Source of the DNA: Rufibacter psychrotolerans
Lineage (GTDB): Bacteria; Bacteroidota; Bacteroidia; Cytophagales; Hymenobacteraceae
Assembly (NCBI RefSeq): GCF_016924645.1
Contig: NZ_JAFFJV010000014.1
Span: forward strand, 141,075 to 205,074
DNA length: 64,000 nucleotides
Direction: 5' to 3'
Both the position numbers and the translations under genes were made by a program. The notes under the pieces are model-generated. The model was not told where the DNA came from. It did not search any database and saw only the letters and a program-made list of their open reading frames with translations. Below are positions 58,934-64,000 of the stretch, piece after piece; position 1 is the stretch's first letter; every line of letters begins with the position of its first letter.

Positions 58934-61633
58934 TTAAGAGATAACTTTTTTGGTGCGCTCCATGCCAAACTGCAGGATGCGGTCAATGAAATCGTAAGGT
59001 TTATAGCCGTTGATAGCCGTCTGGTGGAAAATACACGTGGCGGGTGTCATGCCCGGCAATGAGTTCACCTCAATGATGATGGTCTCTACCCTGCCGTCTT
59101 CAAACACGCGCACAAACGCATCAATGCGGGCGTAGCCTTCAATGCGCAGAATTTCGGCCACGCGTTTCAGGTCTTGTTTCACCAGATCAGAGATGCGCTG
59201 CCGCTCCACCGGGTCTTTGGCGTAACGGGCCGGTGTGATGTTCTGCCCCTCACCCGCCAAAAACTTCTCTTCCAAGCTCAGCACTTCTCCTTCGGCCAAC
59301 GCTTCAGAAGCCTCAAATATTTCGTACTGGGTGCGGCCGTCAGGTCCGTAGCTGGTGAGCAAACCACCCGTGATCTCCAGGAAGTGCTTGGCGCCTTCTT
59401 TGGAAATGAGGTTCTCAATGAGGAAGTAACCTTTCAGCGGCACTTCTTCCTTGAAGCTCAGTTTGAGCACGCGGGCCGGCGTTTCCGGGATTTCGATCTG
59501 ATTTCGGAAAATCAGCTCAGAAAAGGCAGCCAGTTCCTCCCGGTTCTTGATCTTCTTCACCGCCGATGAACAACCGTCGTCGGCGGGCTTGGCGATGAAC
59601 GGATAGCTGAATCGCTCCTCAATGTGCTGAAAGAACAGGTCGGGGTTTTCCTGCCAGTCGCGTTTGAAGGCCAGCATGTGCTCTGCCACGTGCACGCCGT
59701 GCTGCCGCAGTATCTTGTTCGTCTCAAACTTGTTGATGGTCACCTGCGACGACTGAATGCCCGATCCGTTGTACGGGATGTGCAGTTTCTCCAGTTCGGT
59801 CTGCAGCACGCCGTCCTCACCGGGTCTGCCGTGCAGGGCAATGAACACCTCGTCTACCAGGCTGCGCAGCTGGTCATAGGTCAGGCGTTGCGGTTTCTGC
59901 AGCGAGTTGCCGGCGTACAGGCTGGTGATGCCCTTGGCTTCTTCTTTGATCTGCGCCAGCACCGGGTGCGTAGGTACTCCTGCCTCTGAGGCCTCAATTT
60001 TCTCCCGGATGTCATCGGCGTTGTCCTTCAACATGATGTTGATAGGAATCTGGTACAGCTGATGCGTTTCTTCGTTGCCGGTCAGGAAAATAGGAATAGG
60101 CTCGTACTTGATGGACGAGGAAAGTTTCTCATAAATGTTCCTGCCGCTTTCCACCGAGATGTGGCGCTCAGACGAGTACCCGCCCATGATCACACCCACC
60201 CGTATTTTGTCGTGGCGGTGCGCGCGCTCATCGGCCATGGCCGAATCCAGTCGCTTCAGCAGCGAGGTTAAATACGCCGTGTTCTTGCCAGACTTCACCC
60301 GCTCGGCCAAAGACGTCCGGATGATGTAAGTCAGGAACTGCGATGGGTTCAACCCAATCTCGGCGGCCTGGTGGAAGAAGAACGAAGACGGCAGCATGCC
60401 CGAGGTGGTGTTCGGGTCGTTCAGGAAAATCTGACCGTCGGCGGTGATGAAGCCATCCAGACGCGCGTACACGTTGAAGCCCAGGCTGGTGTACAGACGC
60501 TCGCACTCCTGGCGGATCTGCTGGATCTGCTCGGTTGGTAAGTCAATAGGCGTGATCTTGCGGCTGAGGCCCGGCAGGTATTTAGAGCGGTAGTCAAACA
60601 CCTCCCCGCCTTTCCTAATCTCGGTAGGCGGCAAAGCAATGGGGTTACCGGTCTGGTCCTGCACCACAATGCAGGAGAACTCGCGGCCGTTGATGAACGC
60701 CTCCACCAGTACCTGCGTCTCGCTTTCCACGTTGGTGAGCGTGAGCGATTCTGGGCCGTTTTGGTTAAAAGTGCTCGAAAGCAGCGTGAGCAGTTCCTCC
60801 GGCGCGTACACCAGTTCCCCGGTTTGGGTTTGTACCGGCAAGCCGATGCCCTCGCGGATGTCCGTCAGGGTTTTGATAAAGTTCAGCTGCTGCGTCTGGC
60901 TCATGCCGTTCCACTCGTCTTTGCGGAGGGTGATGGAGAACAGGCTGCGGGCCACGGCTTCCTCAAACTGCTGCAGGTTTTCCTCTTTAATAATAGACAC
61001 CCCAATGGAGGAACCCTGGTGCGGGGCCTTCAAGACCAGCGGCAACCCGAGATCACTTACCAAGTTATCCAGCAAGGCGGCTTTGTTTTGGGTGGCGTGC
61101 CACTCCTGCAAGCTCAGGATGCGGTAATCTGGCGTGGCAAACCCGTGCTGCTTGAGCAGAGCTTTCTGCGCGATCTTGTCAATGCCAATAGCCGAGGGCA
61201 GAATACCGGAACCGGAATACGGAATGCCATACCACTCCAACAAGCCCTGGATGCTGCCATCCTCGCCGTACGGACCGTGCAAGGTCAGGAACGCGAAGTC
61301 AAACAGCTGCTTGAACTGGTGCGGATAAATGCGGGTGCCCACCTTGGCGGCGATCTCGTTCAGTTCTTCCTCGGTCAGTTTCCCCAGAGACTCCAGGTAC
61401 ATCTGCAGCCCGTGCTCCGTTTGCGGGAGCACATCTACCGGCGGATAGAAATCGCGGATGGTGCCTTTGTAGATGAAGTGCCAATCCAGGAGGATGAAAT
61501 TCCCGAGGCTGTCGGCGAACACCGGCACGGCCTCAAACAGGGATTTATCTAAATTATCGAAGACGGTGCGGCCGCCGGCGAAAGAGATTTCGCGCTCCCG
61601 GGACGGCCCACCGAAGATGATTCCAATTTTCAT
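58934..61633 (-). CDS. ddl: double-length D-alanine-D-alanine ligase
   Basis: The 899 residues hold two complete Ddl modules in tandem. The first starts MKIGIIFGGPSREREISFAG and runs to about residue 480, with LHGPYGEDGSIQGLLEWYGI, PLVLKAPHQGSSIGVSI and NDPNTTSGMLPSSFFFHQ. The second starts near 487 with VGVIMGGYSSERHISVESGR, then LHGRPGEDGVLQTELEKLHI, PFIAKPADDGCSS and VNSLPGMTPATCIFHQ. A normal Ddl is about 300-370 residues. ATG 61633 fits the first module; 61720 is too far upstream. Ddl makes the D-Ala-D-Ala of peptidoglycan; whether both modules are active, or one makes another dipeptide, is unknown. Confidence 0.92.
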   Translation of the reverse strand: MKIGIIFGGPSREREISFAGGRTVFDNLDKSLFEAVPVFADSLGNFILLDWHFIYKGTIRDFYPPVDVLPQTEHGLQMYLESLGKLTEEELNEIAAKVGTRIYPHQFKQLFDFAFLTLHGPYGEDGSIQGLLEWYGIPYSGSGILPSAIGIDKIAQKALLKQHGFATPDYRILSLQEWHATQNKAALLDNLVSDLGLPLVLKAPHQGSSIGVSIIKEENLQQFEEAVARSLFSITLRKDEWNGMSQTQQLNFIKTLTDIREGIGLPVQTQTGELVYAPEELLTLLSSTFNQNGPESLTLTNVESETQVLVEAFINGREFSCIVVQDQTGNPIALPPTEIRKGGEVFDYRSKYLPGLSRKITPIDLPTEQIQQIRQECERLYTSLGFNVYARLDGFITADGQIFLNDPNTTSGMLPSSFFFHQAAEIGLNPSQFLTYIIRTSLAERVKSGKNTAYLTSLLKRLDSAMADERAHRHDKIRVGVIMGGYSSERHISVESGRNIYEKLSSSIKYEPIPIFLTGNEETHQLYQIPINIMLKDNADDIREKIEASEAGVPTHPVLAQIKEEAKGITSLYAGNSLQKPQRLTYDQLRSLVDEVFIALHGRPGEDGVLQTELEKLHIPYNGSGIQSSQVTINKFETNKILRQHGVHVAEHMLAFKRDWQENPDLFFQHIEERFSYPFIAKPADDGCSSAVKKIKNREELAAFSELIFRNQIEIPETPARVLKLSFKEEVPLKGYFLIENLISKEGAKHFLEITGGLLTSYGPDGRTQYEIFEASEALAEGEVLSLEEKFLAGEGQNITPARYAKDPVERQRISDLVKQDLKRVAEILRIEGYARIDAFVRVFEDGRVETIIIEVNSLPGMTPATCIFHQTAINGYKPYDFIDRILQFGMERTKKVIS

Positions 61634-61958
61634 TAGGGCAAAGATACTGGTTTTTGCTCTTTCGTTCCTAGTGCCTGCGTTTTCCATCTGGGGCAAGCGG
61701 AAACAAAGAAAGCACAGCATCTGCTCCCAACAAACTTACGCCCGCCGCCTGTTCCGTTTCAAGCCTGAAATCAGGGAAACCGGCTTAAAACAGAAATCTC
61801 TCTGGAGCCTTGTCTGAGGTTGATTTTCTTTATCTTGCGGTAGCTATATAGTATATTCGGCAGTGCGGTTCCGTTTATTAACCCGATTTGGGCGGATAAA
61901 CGGATGTTTGAGCATAAGTATAGGGCAGATAACCGGAATAAGTTCCGTTTATACAATA
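61634..61958. other. gap before the cassette array, candidate first recombination site
   Basis: There is no gene. GC content drops through the gap. CCGTTTAT ... ATAAACGG (about 61876-61908) is an inverted repeat, and a small stem ATAACCGGAA/TTCCGTTTAT (about 61929-61952) lies just before GTTGTGGTGC. The second may be a degenerate attC or the attachment site to which cassette 1 is joined. Confidence 0.35.
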
Positions 61959-62584
61959 GTTGTGGTGCATTTATAATTAATGGAAAACAATAAAATAATT
62001 CAAAATATATTATTGATTTTAGTAGGAACGCTTGTTTTGGTAGCCTACTACTTTAATAATTTACTACAAGAATCACTTTGGATTTTTTATTTACTACCTT
62101 ACTTTATTCTCGGAACTGGTTTTATTGGTCTTTTTATAATATCGATAATTAAAAAGAACAAAGTTGGAATAGCTTTAGGAGGTGTATTTCTAACGGCAAT
62201 TGGGACAATCTTTTTACTAAATTCAGAGCTGTTTAAGAGTAAAAAAGTATTAGAAGCTACTTTAATGGATGATTTATCTGCAATACACTTAACATTAAGA
62301 GAAAATCAAAAGTTTGAAGTAAACGCTTCTACTCTTTTCACTGAAGACAACTTTATTGGTAAATACCAACTTGAAGGTGACAAAATAATCTTTCTTGATA
62401 AGCAGTATAGCAATGACTTTATTCCTGATACTGTTACCATAGTTGGGGATAAAATCATATTAAAGTTCGATAACGGCAAACCTGTATTAGATTTTGCTAC
62501 TTACTTTAATATCAAAAAAAATGAAATAAAAACGACACCACAACAACACCTATAAGGTAGCTTCGCCACCTCATAGCCCAGTAC
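61959..62584 (+). mobile_element. integron-like gene cassette 1
   Basis: The cassette starts with the R'-like core GTTGTGGTGC (61959-61968) and ends in an attC-like site whose R''-like core ACACCACAAC (62535-62544) is the reverse complement of its own start (9 of 10 bp). One sense ORF fills it. This matching of R' at the start with R'' at the end is what excision and circularisation of integron cassettes predict. Confidence 0.7.
61980..62555 (+). CDS. cassette 1 protein, membrane protein of unknown function
   Basis: The 191-residue protein has about three hydrophobic segments near the N-terminus (NILLILVGTLVLVAYYF, IFYLLPYFILGTGFIGLFII, GIALGGVFLTAIGTIFLLN). A soluble C-terminal domain follows, with TLRENQKFEVNASTLFTEDN and YQLEGDKIIFLDKQYSNDF, resembling small lipocalin-like Bacteroidota domains. 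The stop codon lies inside the attC-like site, as is common in cassettes. The gene is AT-rich and unlike the core genome. No function can be named. Confidence 0.75.
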   Translation: MENNKIIQNILLILVGTLVLVAYYFNNLLQESLWIFYLLPYFILGTGFIGLFIISIIKKNKVGIALGGVFLTAIGTIFLLNSELFKSKKVLEATLMDDLSAIHLTLRENQKFEVNASTLFTEDNFIGKYQLEGDKIIFLDKQYSNDFIPDTVTIVGDKIILKFDNGKPVLDFATYFNIKKNEIKTTPQQHL

Positions 62585-62594
62585 GTTAGGGTGC
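62535..62594 (+). repeat. attC-like site 1
   Basis: The order is R'' ACACCACAAC, then the imperfect hairpin CTATAAGGTAGC-TTC-GCCACCTCATAG (62550-62576, two mismatches at fixed positions), the conserved CAGTACG, and R' GTTAGGGTGC (62585-62594). The predicted cut is G|TT at 62585/62586. Confidence 0.7.
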
Positions 62595-63211
62595 ATAAGA
62601 TTGAATAGTAAATGAAATGAGTAGAAAAGCTATAAGGAGAAGCTTTGGATTATTAATAACAGGTTTACTTATCTCTTTGATGTTTGTGCTTCTAAAGCAA
62701 TGCGGCGATAAAGAGAGAGAACGAATTTATAGTTATCAATGTGAGACTCTCGGAGAGGTTATTGAAAGAGTAGCAGTAAAAAATGGTTTTGATTCAAAAG
62801 TTAGGTTTGTTATTGATAGCGATACGATTATTACCTATATTCCACACTCAGAGGGAGATGTGGATTCAGAAAAATACATCGTGAAATATGATTGTTCTAA
62901 TTACAAAGATTTTGGTGTCTTAAAATCACAACCAATGTTTCTAAGCAATGAGCGAGTAGACTCAACTTATGCCGTGGTCAAGAATGTTCTAGTTGATGGG
63001 AGCTTGAAGATACAATATGCTTACAAGGATGTGGTGTTTGAAAAGATAGTAAGACTACCTAAACATGAATTCAGAGCAGGAGATGTTGGGAAAGTGTATT
63101 TATGGGTAGATAATCCGCAAAGGGTAATCTTTGGTCGGAATTATAATAATATAATTTACACACCCTAACAACACCTAAACGCCAGCCTTCGGCCGCCGTT
63201 TAGCTCAGTAC
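62585..63211 (+). mobile_element. integron-like gene cassette 2
   Basis: It starts GTTAGGGTGC and ends with ACACCCTAAC (63160-63169), reverse complement in 9 of 10 positions. One sense ORF is inside. Its own core sequence differs from cassettes 1 and 3, as expected for independently acquired cassettes. Confidence 0.7.
62617..63168 (+). CDS. cassette 2 protein, membrane-anchored, unknown function
   Basis: The 183-residue protein has an N-terminal membrane anchor (FGLLITGLLISLMFVLLKQC, about residues 10-29) ending in a Cys (KQCGDKERE) that could be a lipobox. The soluble part is beta-rich (KVRFVIDSDTIITYIPHSEG, RLPKHEFRAGDVGKVYLWVD). No family is recognised. The stop TAA lies within the R'' core of the following attC. 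An ATG 5 bp earlier runs straight into a stop, so 62617 is chosen. Confidence 0.7.
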   Translation: MSRKAIRRSFGLLITGLLISLMFVLLKQCGDKERERIYSYQCETLGEVIERVAVKNGFDSKVRFVIDSDTIITYIPHSEGDVDSEKYIVKYDCSNYKDFGVLKSQPMFLSNERVDSTYAVVKNVLVDGSLKIQYAYKDVVFEKIVRLPKHEFRAGDVGKVYLWVDNPQRVIFGRNYNNIIYTP

Positions 63212-63219
63212 GTTGTGAG
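63160..63219 (+). repeat. attC-like site 2
   Basis: R'' ACACCCTAAC, imperfect hairpin CTAAACGCCAGCC-TTC-GGCCGCCGTTTAG (63175-63203), CTCAGTACG, and R' GTTGTGAG (63212-63219). The layout and spacing equal site 1 (hairpin end to G|TT: 9 bp in both), although the stem sequences differ. Confidence 0.75.
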
Positions 63220-63231
63220 AAATACTAAATT

Positions 63232-63810
63232 ATGAAAAATCTACTTCTTTGTTTGTTCATTGCAACAGGTTGCACTTCTCCGCAACATGAAACAAAGAAA
63301 TTTGTAAACCAGGACTTCGGGGCTTTCTCTATCAACATACCGCAAACCTGGAAAAGATTAGATGCTCAAGGAATAGACTCATATGTTGGTATGATAGCAA
63401 TTGATGGAACTGATACATTATCCTTCGACTTGGGCCAATACTCAAGTAATTTGGAAGATGAAAAAGTTTACATGGTAAGGGATGGTGAAATCTATGTTTT
63501 TGAAGAGGTGCTTGAAAACAAAGAGCCAACGGTCAATTCGATTTACAAATATGTAGGTTTGGTTGGCGAGGTTGACACCTTGCAGTATATTAAAGAACAA
63601 GTAGAGTGGGTAGAAATAGACAAGCGAAAAGCTAAACTTGTTAAACCTAAGAAATCTGGATTGGGAACAACAGGGGTTTACATCGACTCACTCTGGGGTA
63701 AAGGCTATGCGATAGATAAATTTCAGATAAACGGCAGAAACCTTAAACCGACAAATGAAAAAGATTTCTTAGAAGCTCTCAAAACTTTAAGGTTTAAGCA
63801 AATTCAATAA
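63232..63810 (+). CDS. cassette 3 protein, predicted lipoprotein of unknown function
   Basis: The 192-residue protein has a signal peptide with lipobox LLCLFIATGCTS (Cys about residue 14). The mature part FGAFSINIPQTWKRLDAQGI resembles the PsbP/Mog1-like domain seen in small Bacteroidota lipoproteins, and the end ISRFxALKTLRFKQ-like tail (FLEALKTLRFKQIQ) fits such a domain. It is probably attached to a membrane facing the periplasm. Its function is unknown. Confidence 0.75.
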   Translation: MKNLLLCLFIATGCTSPQHETKKFVNQDFGAFSINIPQTWKRLDAQGIDSYVGMIAIDGTDTLSFDLGQYSSNLEDEKVYMVRDGEIYVFEEVLENKEPTVNSIYKYVGLVGEVDTLQYIKEQVEWVEIDKRKAKLVKPKKSGLGTTGVYIDSLWGKGYAIDKFQINGRNLKPTNEKDFLEALKTLRFKQIQ

Positions 63811-63818
63811 AAGTACTT

Positions 63819-63881
63819 CTCACAACAAGGTGCATAAGCCATGCTACGGCCGACGGCCTTGCACGCCTCATGCACTAGACG
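63819..63881 (+). repeat. attC-like site 3, truncated at the core
   Basis: R'' CTCACAAC (63819-63826), a long imperfect hairpin GTGCATAAGCCATGC ... GCACGCCTCATGCAC (63830-63875) with inner GGCC/GGCC arms, then TAGACG (63876-63881). In sites 1 and 2 the next bases are TT of the R' core; here AAATC follows, so the right side is missing. Confidence 0.65.
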
Positions 63882-64000
63882 AAATCTATGAGTAAAACAA
63901 GCGCTTATGGCTAGATTTTATCCAATCTGATCTCATACGGGGTGCCTCTTTTGACGACAGCCACGATCTGGTGGAGCAGCTTGTTCCTCACCGCGTTGAG
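63882..64000 (-). mobile_element. left end of an IS110/IS1111-type element inserted in attC
   Basis: Foreign sequence begins right after the ACG of attC site 3. It carries the end of a transposase gene from 63911. The true element boundary is inferred from the disrupted site; the other end lies outside the window. Confidence 0.5.
63911..64000 (-). CDS. IS110-family transposase, C-terminal 29 residues, cut by the window edge
   Basis: The visible end reads LNAVRNKLLHQIVAVVKRGT then PYEIRLDKI and a stop. The pattern LNAVRNKLLHQI-A-VK is typical of the C-terminus of IS110/IS1111-family transposases in Bacteroidota. The rest lies beyond 64000. Confidence 0.6.
   Translation of the reverse strand, partial: LNAVRNKLLHQIVAVVKRGTPYEIRLDKI

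Larger units (their letters stand above)
63212..63881 (+). mobile_element. integron-like gene cassette 3
   Basis: It starts GTTGTGAGAAATAC and ends GTACTTCTCACAAC (63813-63826), reverse complement in 13 of 14 positions. One sense ORF is inside. Its terminal attC is cut at the recombination point by foreign sequence. Confidence 0.75.

Noticed and set aside
61634..61958. Clear fourth attC or attI before cassette 1
   Set aside because: Only a short stem and the R' core of cassette 1 are visible; no convincing R'' is present, so it is left as a candidate only.

Overview
The window looks like chromosome from a member of the Bacteroidota, most likely order Cytophagales, family Hymenobacteraceae (Rufibacter/Pontibacter-like). 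The reasons are the Bacteroidota-type promoter boxes (TAnnTTTG about 7 bp before the start of transcription), two large secreted proteins with a type IX secretion (T9SS) sorting tail, a fused cbb3 oxidase subunit CcoNO, a CcoP with an extra N-terminal cytochrome c, and a GC-rich core interrupted by AT-rich accessory blocks. The genus is an inference.

Positions 1-9.2 kb and 14.1-17.8 kb hold micro-aerobic respiration: hemN (cut by the window edge), a ccoG-ccoH-SafE-Usp operon, a ccoS-ccoNO-ccoQ-ccoP operon, and ccoI with a second ccoS. Two inverted copies of a MITE-like palindromic repeat (635-760 and 4950-5097) flank the ccoG operon. Between the respiration blocks lie a lone HNH nuclease gene, a decayed toxin-antitoxin pair, tyrS and a K+/H+ antiporter. 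An AraC regulator, a very large T9SS lectin/TSP3 protein and a GH43 glycosidase follow (18-24.7 kb).

Positions 25.1-47.9 kb form an AT-rich defence island. It holds a WYL regulator divergent from a RecD-like helicase, a retron (msr-msd RNA, reverse transcriptase, HEPN-like partner), a complete type I BREX operon (brxA-brxB-brxC-pglX-pglZ-brxL, with BrxL ending in a MIT_C-like domain), McrBC, a dead IS5-type element and a further gene remnant. The island ends beside a tRNA(CAU) gene at 48.1 kb.

Positions 48.2-61.6 kb return to core genes: HAD hydrolase and site-2 protease; a sulfide/persulfide block (two YeeE/YedE half-transporters, a CstB-like persulfide dioxygenase-rhodanese, a TauE permease, cysteine synthase, a Crp/Fnr regulator and a rhodanese); then a T9SS protein, a PASTA protein and a double-length D-Ala-D-Ala ligase.

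Two things stand out. First, 61.96-63.88 kb reads as an array of three integron-type gene cassettes: one sense ORF each, an attC-like folded site after each, and matching R'/R'' ends within each cassette. The last attC is broken exactly at its recombination point, next to an IS110-type transposase. Second, five promoters for respiration and sulfur genes carry a TGA-N6-TCA operator centred exactly 29.5 bp from the -7 box, with hemN as a weaker sixth. This suggests one Crp/Fnr-type regulon, possibly run by the regulator encoded at 55.05-55.70 kb.
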